Position numbers and translations under genes: made by a program. Shown piece after piece: positions 25,031 through 33,956 of a stretch of DNA of 64,000 bases; position 1 is the first letter of the stretch, and each line of letters starts with the position of its first letter. The notes below the pieces were generated by a model. The model saw only the letters and a program-made list of their open reading frames with translations. It ran no database searches and had not been told where the DNA came from. The stretch spans positions 1,116,001-1,180,000 of the forward strand of contig NZ_JACHMS010000001.1 of assembly GCF_014205055.1 (NCBI RefSeq). The letters are read 5' to 3'. This DNA is from Streptomyces luteogriseus (GTDB lineage: Bacteria > Actinomycetota > Actinomycetes > Streptomycetales > Streptomycetaceae).

Positions 25031-25111
25031 GGGGGTGCGCGCCGCCCCCGTCCCCACGGGTCGGCGCGGTCGGGTCACCGTCCGGTCATCCGGCGGACGG
25101 CGGCCCGGGTC

Positions 25112-25720
25112 TCAGGTCAGGCCCAGTGCCGGCAGCACGGCGGCCTCCACGAAGCGGACCAGGTAGTCCGGGTCGGCGTACTTGCCCTCCAGGACGGGCC
25201 GGATGCGCAGAACGCCGAACATCTGCGCGGGGACGTACTCCAGCGCCGGGTGGTCGGCGGGCACTTCTCCCCGCTCGACCCCGCGCCGGATGATCTCCTT
25301 CAGCGCGGCGATCTCCGGCTCGACCAGCGCCTCGCGCAAGGCGCGCTGCAACTCCGGGTCCTGAGGGGCCGCGTGCACGAGCGCCTGGAGGAGCTTGGTG
25401 TCCCGGCCCGACAGCTCTCCCGCCGCCCGGGCCGCCTCCCGCAGGTCGTCCGCGAGCGAGCCGGTGTCGATACAGCGGGTCCGCCGGTGCGAGCGCAGCG
25501 CCGCCGCCACGAGCTGGGGCTTGGTCTTCCACTGGCGGTAGAGCGTGGACTTGCTGCACCGGGTGCTGGCGGCGATCCCCTCCATGGTGACGGAGTCGTA
25601 GCCGCACTCCCGGAGCTGCTCCAGCACGGCGTCGTAGAACTCCTGCTCACGCTCGGGCGTGATCTTGGAGCGGCGCGTGACACCGACCGGCTCGGGCCGG
25701 TCCGCAGCCTGCGACGTCAT
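25112..25720 (-). CDS. TetR-family repressor
   Basis: This 202-aa regulator has the TetR helix-turn-helix at about residues 28-72 (VTMEGIAASTRCSKSTLYRQ) and a C-terminal ligand domain of the TetR_C_11-like type. The start at 25720 has a CAGGAGC site. It is divergent from the PAP2/EamA gene pair across a very dense palindromic region, so it probably represses both transcripts. The ligand is unknown. Confidence 0.87.
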   Translation of the reverse strand: MTSQAADRPEPVGVTRRSKITPEREQEFYDAVLEQLRECGYDSVTMEGIAASTRCSKSTLYRQWKTKPQLVAAALRSHRRTRCIDTGSLADDLREAARAAGELSGRDTKLLQALVHAAPQDPELQRALREALVEPEIAALKEIIRRGVERGEVPADHPALEYVPAQMFGVLRIRPVLEGKYADPDYLVRFVEAAVLPALGLT

Positions 25721-25787
25721 GGGCGGTGCTCCTGGCTTCCGTCGGGCGGCCGGAAAATTCCCGGCTCGCGATGTGTTCCTCGTCTAT

Positions 25788-25856
25788 CGATACGCCAGTG
25801 TACCGGTACGCAGCCGTATCGGTACACTGGCGTATCGGTACGCTCTCGTACCGATA
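25788..25856. promoter_or_regulatory. Dense palindromic TetR operator array
   Basis: A perfect 18-bp inverted repeat (25788-25805 and 25820-25837, 14-nt spacer) is followed by a perfect 10-bp one, TATCGGTACG/CGTACCGATA (25833-25842 and 25847-25856, 4-nt spacer). The motif TATCGGTAC recurs in between. The array fills the divergent promoter between the TetR gene and the PAP2 gene and can hold at least two TetR dimers. Confidence 0.7.
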
Positions 25857-25887
25857 ACAGCACCACCGTCACCGAAGGGGCCGGGGG

Positions 25888-26691
25888 ATGAATGCCCGCA
25901 CCGAGCCTGCACCGGCGGGGTCCGACGCGATAGCGCGACCGCCGCTCGTCCGGGAGCTCCTGCTCGTCGCAGGGCTCTTCCTCGTCTACAAGTTCGGCCG
26001 TCAGCTGGCCACGGGCCACACCGGCGAGGCCTTCCACCACGCACACCGCGTGTGGGACTTCGAGCGAGCGGTCCATCTGCCCGGCGAGGGGGCGGTGCAG
26101 TCCCTGCTGCTGCACGGCGACGGCCTGGTGCAGCTCGCGAACACCTACTACGCGGCCGTCCACTTCCCCGCCACCGCCGCCTTCCTGATCTGGCTCTACC
26201 TGCGCCGACCGGTCCACTACGTCTGGGCCCGCCGGGTCCTGGCCGCGGTCACGGCCGCCGCGCTGGCGCTGCACCTGCTGTTCCCGCTCGCCCCGCCGCG
26301 CATGCCGGCGGCGACCGGTCTGGTCGACACGGCACGGGTGTACGGGCCGTCGGTGTACGGCGATCCCGCGACCGACTCCCTGTCGAACCAGTTCGCGGCG
26401 ATGCCGTCGCTGCACTTCGGCTGGGCGCTGATGGTGGCGATCGGCCTGATCGCCGCGACCCGCTCCCGGTGGCGGTGGCTCTGGCCGGCGCATCCGCTGC
26501 TGACGCTGCTGGTGATCGTCGGTACGGCGAACCACTACTGGCTCGACGCGATCGTCGCGGCGGCTTTGCTCGGTCTCGCCCTGGCGGCGATCCCCGTGCC
26601 CCACCGCACGGCGACGACGGCCGGCCGGGTGCGGGGCAGCCTCGTACCGGCTCAGCAGGACGAGCGGACACTCGTGGGAGCGGGCCGATGA
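25888..26691 (+). CDS. PAP2-family membrane phosphatase
   Basis: This 267-aa protein has about six membrane spans and the PAP2/inositol-phosphotransferase motifs KFGRQLA (motif 1 region), AMPSLHFGWAL (PSxH) and GTANHYWLDAIV (the His/Asp motif). It may hydrolyse or transfer phospholipid head groups. It is coupled to the next gene by an ATGA overlap and lies under the TetR operator array. Confidence 0.83.
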   Translation: MNARTEPAPAGSDAIARPPLVRELLLVAGLFLVYKFGRQLATGHTGEAFHHAHRVWDFERAVHLPGEGAVQSLLLHGDGLVQLANTYYAAVHFPATAAFLIWLYLRRPVHYVWARRVLAAVTAAALALHLLFPLAPPRMPAATGLVDTARVYGPSVYGDPATDSLSNQFAAMPSLHFGWALMVAIGLIAATRSRWRWLWPAHPLLTLLVIVGTANHYWLDAIVAAALLGLALAAIPVPHRTATTAGRVRGSLVPAQQDERTLVGAGR

Positions 26692-27635
26692 ACGCCGTCC
26701 TGATCGCGGTCGCCCTGTCCCTCGTCTCCGCCGTCGCCTACGCAGGCGCCGCCGTCGCCCAGGAGCGGCTCGCGTCCCGCTTCCCCGGCGCCGGCACGCT
26801 GCGGCTGCTCGGCAGCGGCGCCTGGTGGTGGTCGGTCGGGCTGAACACGTCCGCCGCGCTGCTGCACGTCGTGGCCCTGCGCTACGGTCCGCTGACCGTC
26901 GTCCAGCCGCTCGGCGCGCTCACCCTGGTCGCGGCGGTGCCCATGGGGGCGCGGATCGCGGGACGGCGGGTGAGCGCGGCCGAGTGGAAGGGCACCGCCC
27001 TGACGCTGCTGGGCCTGGGCGCGATCCTCGTCACGGCGTCGGGTCCGGCGCCGGACGACGTGCTGAGCGTTCCCGAGGCACTGGCGGTGGCCGGCGCCAC
27101 CGCGACCCTCATCGGAGTGCTGTCCCGGCCGGGCGCCCGCCCCGGGCTGCGGCACGCCTCCGCGTCGGGCCTCGCCTCCGGCGTCGCCTCGGCCCTCACG
27201 CAGACGGTGACGGTGGCCGCGACGGACCGGTCCGGTCCGGTGCTGAGCGTCCAGGTGGTCGGCGTGGCCCTGCTCGTGGCGGCCTTCGCGGCCGGCGGAC
27301 TGCTGCTGTCGCAGACGGCGTACCGGGGCGGTCTGGGCGGGCCGCTCGCGATGGTGACGCTGGCCAATCCGCTGGCCGCCGCGGTGATCGGCCTGTCGCT
27401 GCTGGGCGAACGCCTCCAGGGCGGCGCGGCGGGTGTGCTGCTCGCGCTCGCCGGGGCGGGTCTGGCGTCCTGGGGCGTGGTGCTGCTCAGCCGGGCGGCG
27501 CCCGCGGCAGCCCCGGTGGACGACGACCACCCGGTGGCCGCCGTCCTGGCGCTGGAACCCGGTACGGCGACGGCCGAACCGGCGCTGGTGCCCCGTCCGC
27601 ACGATCCGGGGCACCTCACTCCCGCTACGCGGTGA
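26688..27635 (+). CDS. EamA/DMT-superfamily transporter
   Basis: The 315-aa protein has about ten membrane spans in two related halves, as in EamA-type drug/metabolite exporters (GPLTVVQPLGALTLV and GGPLAMVTLANPLAAAV are the paired conserved loops). It starts in the stop of the PAP2 gene. The two probably act together, for instance in lipid or metabolite handling. Its stop overlaps the convergent phospholipase gene by 11 bp. Confidence 0.82.
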   Translation: MNAVLIAVALSLVSAVAYAGAAVAQERLASRFPGAGTLRLLGSGAWWWSVGLNTSAALLHVVALRYGPLTVVQPLGALTLVAAVPMGARIAGRRVSAAEWKGTALTLLGLGAILVTASGPAPDDVLSVPEALAVAGATATLIGVLSRPGARPGLRHASASGLASGVASALTQTVTVAATDRSGPVLSVQVVGVALLVAAFAAGGLLLSQTAYRGGLGGPLAMVTLANPLAAAVIGLSLLGERLQGGAAGVLLALAGAGLASWGVVLLSRAAPAAAPVDDDHPVAAVLALEPGTATAEPALVPRPHDPGHLTPATR

Positions 27636-29676
27636 TGATCGCCGGGTCGCTGACCCCCGGCCTGCCGTTCTCCACGTGCCCCGCGAACCGCCGCAGGAAC
27701 GCCTTGTCGCCCTCGGCGGTGACGGTCAGGTCGTACCAGCGGCGGCCGGCGGTGAGATCCACGGTCCGGCACACCGTGGCGCCCGGACGGACCGTGACGG
27801 TGGCGGGCCGTCCGCCGTAGCCGTCGGTGAGCTTGAGGCGGGCCGTGCCGGAGCCCTTGTTGGTGAAGGTCAGCTCGAGGTCGTCACCGGTGTGGCGGGC
27901 GGTGACCTCGCAGCCGGCCGTCTTGTTCGCGCCCTTGAAGACACGCACGAAGCCGTTGGGGCCGTGCACGGTCAGGTCGTAGGAGCCCCCGGAGTACGCC
28001 GAGTTCCAGGTGTCGGAGAGCGTCTTGCCGGCCTCGGTGGTGTACATCCAGGGGCCGTCGGCGCGGTTGCCGGAGGTGATGTGGAAGGCGGCGCCGGCCT
28101 TCGCGCCCGAGGCGAAGGTGAGAGTGAGCTTCCCGGCCGCCGCGTCGACCGAGGCGTCCACGCGCGGGGCGTACTTCAGCGGCCGGGAGCGGCGCAGGCC
28201 GCGTTCCTGCCGGGGCATACGCGGGTCGGCGGGCGGGACCGGCTTGTAGTCCGGGTGACGCTCGCGGTCCTGGGGCTCGTACCCGTCGGTGCCGGGCAGC
28301 GGGGCCGGGCGGGCGTCCTTGCGGGAGAAGTCGAACGCGGCGGTCAGGTCACCGCAGATGGCCCGGCGCCACGGCGAGATGTTGGTCTCGCGCACACCGA
28401 AGCGGCGCTCCATGAACCGCAGGATCGAGGTGTGGTCGAGGGTCTCGGAGCAGACGTAGCCGCCCTTGCTCCACGGGGAGACGACCAGCATCGGGACCCG
28501 GGGGCCGAGTCCGTAGGGGCCGGCCGTGTTCTTGCCGTCCCCCGGGAAGAGGTCGAGGGAGACGTCGACGGTGGACAGGCCGCGGGAGGCGTCCTTCGGC
28601 GGCAGCGGCGGGACCACGTGGTCGAAGAAGCCGTCGTTCTCGTCGTAGGTGATGAACAGGGCCGTCTTGGACCAGACCTCCGGGTTGGAGGTGAGGGCGT
28701 CCAGGACCTGGGCGATGTACCAGGCGCCGTAGTTCGACGGCCAGTTGGAGTGCTCAGAGAAGGCCTCGGGGGCGGCGATCCAGGAGATCTGCGGCAGCTT
28801 GCCGGCCTTGACGTCCGCCTTCAGCCGGTCGAAGTAGCCCTCGCCCGCCTTGGCGTTCGTGCCGGTGCGGGCCTTGTCGTACCAGGGGTCGCCGGGCTTG
28901 GCGTCGCGGTACTTGTCGAAGTAGAGCAGCGAGTTGTCACCGTAGTTGCCGCGGTAGGCGTCCTGGATCCAGCCCCAGGAGCCCTGGGCGTCGAGGCCGT
29001 CGCCGATGTCCTGGTAGATCTTCCAGGAGATGCCGGCCTGCTCCAGGCGCTCGGGGTAGGTCGTCCAGCCGTAGCCGAGTTCGTCGTTGCCGAGGACCGG
29101 ACCGCCGCCGGTGCCGTCGTTGCCGGTGTACCCGGACCACATGTAGTAGCGGTTCGGGTCGGTCGAGCCGATGAACGAGCAGTGGTAGGCGTCGCAGACG
29201 GTGAAGGAGTCGGCGAGGGCGTAGTGGAACGGGATGTCCTCGCGGGTCAGGTACGCCATGGTCGTGGTGCCCTTCGCGGGCACCCACCGGTCGTACTTGC
29301 CGCCGTCGTAGGCCTGATGGCCGTCCGGCCAGGAGTGCGGCAGGCCCTCCAGGAACTGCATGCCGAGGTCGTCGGCGTCCGGGTGGAACGGCAGGATCTC
29401 CTTGCCGTCCTTCTCCTGGTGCCAGACCGGTTTGCCGTTGTCGAGGGTGACCGGGCGGGGGTCGCCGAAGCCGCGGACGCCTCTCAGGGTGCCGAAGTAG
29501 TGGTCGAAGGAACGGTTCTCCTGCATGAGGACGACGATGTGCTCGACGTCCTCGATCGACCCGGTGCGGTGGTTCGCCGGAAGGGCGGCGGCGCGCTGGA
29601 TGCTGGCCGACAGCGCACTGAAGGCCGTGGTGGCACCCGCGAGTTGGAGGAAGCGGCGCCGGTTGACTTCGGACAT
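27625..29676 (-). CDS. Tat-exported phosphocholine-specific phospholipase C
   Basis: This 683-aa enzyme of the phosphoesterase/acid phosphatase superfamily hydrolyses phosphatidylcholine or sphingomyelin outside the cell. A twin-arginine signal, NRRRFLQLAGATTAFSALSA, starts at residue 5. The catalytic Thr/Asn/Asp motifs are VVLMQENRSFDHYFG, and YDENDGFFDHV later. Two C-terminal DUF756 beta-domains follow from about residue 490. The start at 29676 fits the signal peptide and GAGAGG site; a longer frame to 29784 does not. Bacterial phospholipase C of this type helps phosphate scavenging. Confidence 0.9.
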   Translation of the reverse strand: MSEVNRRRFLQLAGATTAFSALSASIQRAAALPANHRTGSIEDVEHIVVLMQENRSFDHYFGTLRGVRGFGDPRPVTLDNGKPVWHQEKDGKEILPFHPDADDLGMQFLEGLPHSWPDGHQAYDGGKYDRWVPAKGTTTMAYLTREDIPFHYALADSFTVCDAYHCSFIGSTDPNRYYMWSGYTGNDGTGGGPVLGNDELGYGWTTYPERLEQAGISWKIYQDIGDGLDAQGSWGWIQDAYRGNYGDNSLLYFDKYRDAKPGDPWYDKARTGTNAKAGEGYFDRLKADVKAGKLPQISWIAAPEAFSEHSNWPSNYGAWYIAQVLDALTSNPEVWSKTALFITYDENDGFFDHVVPPLPPKDASRGLSTVDVSLDLFPGDGKNTAGPYGLGPRVPMLVVSPWSKGGYVCSETLDHTSILRFMERRFGVRETNISPWRRAICGDLTAAFDFSRKDARPAPLPGTDGYEPQDRERHPDYKPVPPADPRMPRQERGLRRSRPLKYAPRVDASVDAAAGKLTLTFASGAKAGAAFHITSGNRADGPWMYTTEAGKTLSDTWNSAYSGGSYDLTVHGPNGFVRVFKGANKTAGCEVTARHTGDDLELTFTNKGSGTARLKLTDGYGGRPATVTVRPGATVCRTVDLTAGRRWYDLTVTAEGDKAFLRRFAGHVENGRPGVSDPAIITA

Positions 29677-29845
29677 GAAGGACAGACCTCTCATCCTGAT
29701 GTGCTGGATGGCCGGAGCGTGACGGAATCTGCGCGGAAGGAGTGTTTCAGGGACACCAAACGCCAAGGAAGGGGCGCGTGACACTCGTGTGAAAGTCGCC
29801 GGTACGGAAGGTGTGCCGTGGCGTTGTCAGGGGAGGGTGAGGGGC

Positions 29846-31129
29846 GTGACAGCGACGAAGACGGTTTCCCCGCCGACGAAACGGCCCGTTCGCCAGCTCC
29901 TCGCCGCCTCCGTGGGCAACGCGGTGGAGTGGTACGACTGGTACGCCTACACGTTTCTGGCCACCTACATAGCCGCCCAGGTCTTCCCGAAGAGCGCGGA
30001 CAACTCGCTGGTGCCGCTGCTGTCCACGTTCGCGGTGTTCGCGGTCGGCTTCTTCATGCGGCCGGTGGGCGGGCTGCTGATGGGCGCCGTCGCGGACCGG
30101 CACGGGCGGCGGGCCGCCCTCACGGTCACGATCCTGCTCATGGGCGGCAGCAGTCTGCTGGTCGGACTGACCCCGACGTACGCAGCGGTGGGCGTGCTCG
30201 CGCCGGTGATCCTGGTGCTCGCACGGCTGCTCCAGGGCCTGTCCGTGGGCGGCGAGTTCGCGGCCTCGACGACGTTCCTGGTGGAGTCGGCGGGCCCGGG
30301 CCGGCGCGGGCTGTTCTCCAGCTTCCAGTACGTGTCCACGACCGTGGGACAGCTGGTCGCCTCCGGCATCGCGACGCTGCTGGTGGACACGCTGAACGAC
30401 GGGCAGATGAACGGCTGGGGCTGGCGGGTGCCGTTCGTGCTCGGGGCCGTACTGAGCCTGGTCGGCTTCTGGATCCGGCAGGGCGCGCAGGAGACCCGCA
30501 GCGCCGAGCAGCAGGAGGGACCGCGGCCGGGCCTGTTCGAGGCGCTGCGCCGGCACCCGCGCGAGTCGCTCCTCATCGGCGGCATCACGGCGGGCGGCAC
30601 CATCGCCTACTACACGTGGACGTCGTACCTGCCGACGTACGCCGAACTCAACGCGGGCATCGAGAAGTCGGACGCGCTGCTCGCGGGCACGATCTCACTG
30701 GCCTTCTTCGCGCTGCTGCAACCGCTCGGCGGCCTGCTCTCGGACCGCTTCGGGCGCCGCCCCCTGCTGCTCTTCTTCGGTCTGGGCTTCGCGCTGCTCG
30801 CGGTGCCCCTGCTGCACACCCTGAGCGACTCGTTCGCCGTGCTGCTGCTCGTGCAGTGCGCGGGCATGGTGCTGCTGACCGGGTTCACCTCGATCAGCGC
30901 GGCCGTGAACGCGGAGATCTTCCCGCCCCGGGTCCGCGCGGCGGGCATCGGCTTCCCCTACTCCCTGACGGTGGCGCTCTTCGGCGGCACGGCCCCCTAC
31001 GTCGGCACCCTGTTCAAGGAGTTGGGGCACGCGGGGCTGTTCCCCTGGTACGTGGCGGTGCTCTGCCTGGTGTCGTCGGTGGTGTACCTGCGGCTTCCGG
31101 AGACGGCTCACGCACCGCTGCGGCGGTGA
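29846..31129 (+). CDS. MFS metabolite:H+ symporter
   Basis: This 427-aa transporter has 12 spans and the MHS start SVGNAVEWYDWYAYTFLATY, with the loop MGAVADRHGRRAAL. It is closest in pattern to alpha-ketoglutarate or proline/betaine permeases. The GTG at 29846 follows GAGGGTGAGGGGC. Upstream codons would also be in frame, so the N-terminus is not certain. It is divergent from the phospholipase and its end overlaps the next, convergent gene by 22 bp. Confidence 0.83.
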   Translation: MTATKTVSPPTKRPVRQLLAASVGNAVEWYDWYAYTFLATYIAAQVFPKSADNSLVPLLSTFAVFAVGFFMRPVGGLLMGAVADRHGRRAALTVTILLMGGSSLLVGLTPTYAAVGVLAPVILVLARLLQGLSVGGEFAASTTFLVESAGPGRRGLFSSFQYVSTTVGQLVASGIATLLVDTLNDGQMNGWGWRVPFVLGAVLSLVGFWIRQGAQETRSAEQQEGPRPGLFEALRRHPRESLLIGGITAGGTIAYYTWTSYLPTYAELNAGIEKSDALLAGTISLAFFALLQPLGGLLSDRFGRRPLLLFFGLGFALLAVPLLHTLSDSFAVLLLVQCAGMVLLTGFTSISAAVNAEIFPPRVRAAGIGFPYSLTVALFGGTAPYVGTLFKELGHAGLFPWYVAVLCLVSSVVYLRLPETAHAPLRR

Positions 31130-32301
31130 GCGGGGGCGCCGTCGGGGGTCTGCTCGCCGTCTTCGCCGCTCCCGCGCGCTCCCCCGTCCGGTTCGTCGTG
31201 CGGTCCCGCCCCGTTGGGCGACCCGGCGGCGGCAGGTGCCGGTGGCCCTTCCCTGACGGCGACCCGCTCGGGGTCGATCGCGGCGTCGGTGGTCCTGCCC
31301 ACCTCCGACAGCGTCATCTGGGCGCGGTCGTCGACGAGCCGGGTCACCAGGTGCTGTGCGGCGCCGAAGGCGGCGGCCCAGGCGAGGACCTGTGCCCTGC
31401 TGTCGAGGTCACTGAGCCCGGGGACGAACGCGCCCCGGATCAGCAGCAGTCCGAGGAAGGCCGACAGGGCCCCGGTCGGGAGCTTCAGCACCGCCGACGC
31501 CAGGGGCAGCATGTAGGGGGCATCGGTGCCGCGGATGCGGCGCAGCGAGGCGATGACGGTGAGGGCGGCACCGGCGAGCCCGGCGATCTCGACGGTCAGG
31601 ATGTCCGTCGCGCCGGCCAGTCTGCTCGGGTCGGTGTCGGCGGGCTGGTTGTGATGCTCGGCGGTGGGGCACACGACGGTGACCGTGCGGCCCGAGCCGC
31701 CCTGCGGTGAGAAGCACAGGCTCAGCGAGCTGGGCGAGAGCCATCCGTAGAGCGCCAGGTTGATCACGCCGATGAGCACCAGGACCGTCGCGGCCCACAG
31801 GATGTTGCGCAGGCTGCGTACCCGCGCCAGTTCGTCGTCCAGGGTGCTGTAGGCGGCGTCGAGCGCCCGGGCCATGAGGTCCCGGTCGCCCGGCTCGAGG
31901 TCCCCGGAGATGATGGGACGGATCCGCAGGGCGAGCCGGACCCGGCGTGGGTCGTCGGCGTCCAGATGATCCTTGACCAGCGCCATGACCTCACTGGCGC
32001 GGCCCGCCACTTCTTCGTCCGAGACCAGTTGAATGAGCAATACCTCGGCACTGCGGATATTCGAGCACACACCTTCGCGGGCGGCCGATCCCGACCACAG
32101 CTTCCGCCATCCGAAATCCTCGTCGGCGGCCGCACGGGCCTTTTCGAGATGCCCCCGCATTCCCTCGATGAGCGCCGACCGGTCTCCGCGAACCCGTCTG
32201 GCGCTCTCGTGTCGCAGCTCCGTTTCGAGATAGGTGATACGAGCCCGGGCCCGTGCGCGCCAGGCCGTCCGCGGAGGCCGGCCCGACGCGATGCCGATCA
32301 C
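31108..32301 (-). CDS. Membrane protein partner of the LysM gene, 397 aa
   Basis: A long cytosolic, helical, charged N-terminal half (about 1-175) is followed by spans near 178-200, 245-265 and 290-312, with a Cys-containing loop (LCFSPQGGSG ... TVVCP) that may be extracytoplasmic. The tail is Pro/Gly-rich. The GTG start at 32301 overlaps the LysM stop as GTGA; longer frames cover the LysM gene. No family was recognised. Its coupling suggests a common role with the LysM protein. Confidence 0.65.
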   Translation of the reverse strand: MIGIASGRPPRTAWRARARARITYLETELRHESARRVRGDRSALIEGMRGHLEKARAAADEDFGWRKLWSGSAAREGVCSNIRSAEVLLIQLVSDEEVAGRASEVMALVKDHLDADDPRRVRLALRIRPIISGDLEPGDRDLMARALDAAYSTLDDELARVRSLRNILWAATVLVLIGVINLALYGWLSPSSLSLCFSPQGGSGRTVTVVCPTAEHHNQPADTDPSRLAGATDILTVEIAGLAGAALTVIASLRRIRGTDAPYMLPLASAVLKLPTGALSAFLGLLLIRGAFVPGLSDLDSRAQVLAWAAAFGAAQHLVTRLVDDRAQMTLSEVGRTTDAAIDPERVAVREGPPAPAAAGSPNGAGPHDEPDGGARGSGEDGEQTPDGAPAHRRSGA

Positions 32302-32723
32302 TCGAAGACGGCGGGTACGTGAAGCCTCTCCCAGGACTTCCGGCCCGGCGTGCCGTCGGCGTCGTGGCCTGTGAATCCGAGCTTGCGCTGCCACATGGCG
32401 TACGACTTCCGGTCCGCCTCGCTCCACTGGGAGTCGGGTCCGGCGGCGTACGCCGAGCACTCCTCCTCGATGAGGCGGAATCCCATGGCCTCGATGACCG
32501 GGCTCGTCACGGAGGACTGGAAGAAATCGGAGCCCGGGAACGGTTCGAACTCCCCGTGCGTCGCGGGTGCGGCCACACGGATCCGCTGACCGGGATGGAT
32601 GATGTCCGGATTCTCGATCTCGGGATTCCACTCGAGAATCTGGTGGAGCGTCACATGATGCATGGACGCGATCTTGTTGAGGGTGTCACCGTGCTTGACC
32701 ACATAGAACTGTGCGTTTTCCAT
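32298..32723 (-). CDS. LysM-domain protein without signal peptide, 141 aa
   Basis: A LysM module (about residues 5-52, YVVKHGDTLNKIASMHHVTL then NPDIIHPGQRIRV) is followed by a C-terminal part with WSEADRKSYAMWQRKLGF and DGTPGRKSWERL, like the peptidoglycan-binding tail of other Streptomyces LysM proteins. No signal peptide or membrane span is visible, although LysM normally binds peptidoglycan. Transcription looks leaderless: TAATCT sits 6 nt before the ATG. It is coupled to the downstream membrane protein. Confidence 0.82.
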   Translation of the reverse strand: MENAQFYVVKHGDTLNKIASMHHVTLHQILEWNPEIENPDIIHPGQRIRVAAPATHGEFEPFPGSDFFQSSVTSPVIEAMGFRLIEEECSAYAAGPDSQWSEADRKSYAMWQRKLGFTGHDADGTPGRKSWERLHVPAVFE

Positions 32724-32729
32724 ATGTCC

Positions 32730-32735
32730 AGATTA
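32730..32735 (-). promoter_or_regulatory. -10 box for leaderless LysM transcript
   Basis: TAATCT on the minus strand ends 6 nt before the LysM ATG, and no ribosome-binding site is present. This fits leaderless initiation. Confidence 0.45.
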
Positions 32736-32750
32736 GGCGGATTCTCCATG

Positions 32751-32818
32751 ATGAAAAAGTCGGGAATTCCGTTGCGCTTTCACTTTTTGATGCGGCAACC
32801 GCTTCCGCCTGACGGAAG
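32751..32818 (+). promoter_or_regulatory. AT-rich inverted repeats upstream of vanA
   Basis: ATGAAAAAGT (32751-32760) and ACTTTTTGAT (32782-32791) form a 10-bp inverted repeat with one mismatch, unusual in this GC-rich setting. A small CTTCCG/CGGAAG stem lies at 32802-32818. They are candidate operator sites of the vanillate operon. No regulator gene lies next to it. Confidence 0.35.
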
Positions 32819-32885
32819 GGCCGTTGCGGGTCCGGGAGAGCCGCCCCGACGATGACGGCACGACCAGAGACGGGAGCCAGCGCCC

Positions 32886-33956
32886 ATGCCTCACATGACC
32901 GCCTTCGCCAGGAACCAGTGGTACGTCGCCGCCTACAGTCACGAGGTCGGTCGGGAACTGCTCGGCCGGACGATCCTCGGTGAGACGCTCGTGCTGTACC
33001 GGACCGAGGAGGACGGGACGCCGGTCGTCCTGCACGACCGGTGCGTGCACCGCCGTTACCCGCTGTCGGAGGCGCCGACGCGGCTGGACGGGGACCGGAT
33101 CGTGTGCGGGTACCACGGGTTCACGTACGACACGTCCGGTACGTGCGTGTATGTGCCCGGGCAGAAGCGCGTGCCGCGCACGGCCCGGGTCGCCTCCTAC
33201 CCGGTCGTCGAGCAGGACTCGCTGATCTGGGTGTGGATCGGCGATCCGGCCCTCGCCGACCCGCAGGTCATTCCCCGGGCGCGGCACCTCGACTCCCCCG
33301 GCTGGGTCACCGTGCGCGGTATGGAACCCATCGCCTGCGACTACGGGTTGCTCGTCGACAACCTCCTGGACCTGTCCCACGAGACGTATCTGCACGGCGG
33401 TTACATCGGCACCCCCGAGGTCGCCGAGACGCCGATCACCACCGAGGTCGACGAGGGCGCCGGGATCGTCCGGGTGAGCCGGCACATGGACGACGCCGAG
33501 TGCCCGCCGTTCTACGCCAGGTCGACCGGCATCGAGGGCCGGATCACCCGCTGGCAGGACATCGAGTACCACGCCCCCTGTCTGTATCTGCTGCACAGCC
33601 GCATCGCCCCGGCCGGGGTGCTGCCCGAGGCGGACGGCAGCGACCCGAACGGCTTCCACACCGAGATCACGTACGCGATCACGCCGTCCGGCGACGGCAC
33701 GGTGTACGACTTCTGGGCCGTGTCCCGGGACTGGGCGACGGACGACGCCGAGGTCACCGAGTTCCTGCGGGGCAACAACCACACGGTCGTGATGCAGGAC
33801 GTCACCGCGCTCAACCTGCTGCAGAAGACGCTCGGCACGGAACGCACCGGCTACCAGGAGCTGAGCATCAACATCGACACCGGTGGTCTGGCCGCCCGCC
33901 GTATCCTCGCCCGGCTGGTGGAGCAGGGCGAGAAGCCCGTGGAGAAGGTCCGGTGA
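32886..33956 (+). CDS. vanA: Vanillate O-demethylase oxygenase subunit
   Basis: This 356-aa Rieske oxygenase demethylates vanillate to protocatechuate, which the pca enzymes can then use. The [2Fe-2S] ligands are C53, H55, C74 and H77 (CVHRRYPL, CGYHG). The mononuclear iron motif is DNLLDLSHETYLH near 160-172. The N-terminal FARNQWYVAAYSHEV is typical of VanA. ATG 32886 is preferred, with ATG 32895 possible. It overlaps the following small gene as GTGA. Confidence 0.88.
   Translation: MPHMTAFARNQWYVAAYSHEVGRELLGRTILGETLVLYRTEEDGTPVVLHDRCVHRRYPLSEAPTRLDGDRIVCGYHGFTYDTSGTCVYVPGQKRVPRTARVASYPVVEQDSLIWVWIGDPALADPQVIPRARHLDSPGWVTVRGMEPIACDYGLLVDNLLDLSHETYLHGGYIGTPEVAETPITTEVDEGAGIVRVSRHMDDAECPPFYARSTGIEGRITRWQDIEYHAPCLYLLHSRIAPAGVLPEADGSDPNGFHTEITYAITPSGDGTVYDFWAVSRDWATDDAEVTEFLRGNNHTVVMQDVTALNLLQKTLGTERTGYQELSINIDTGGLAARRILARLVEQGEKPVEKVR

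Noticed and set aside
27433..29781. 782-codon plus-strand frame across the phospholipase C gene
   Set aside because: Antisense to a phospholipase with Tat signal and catalytic motifs; Val/Gly/Asp-rich shadow.
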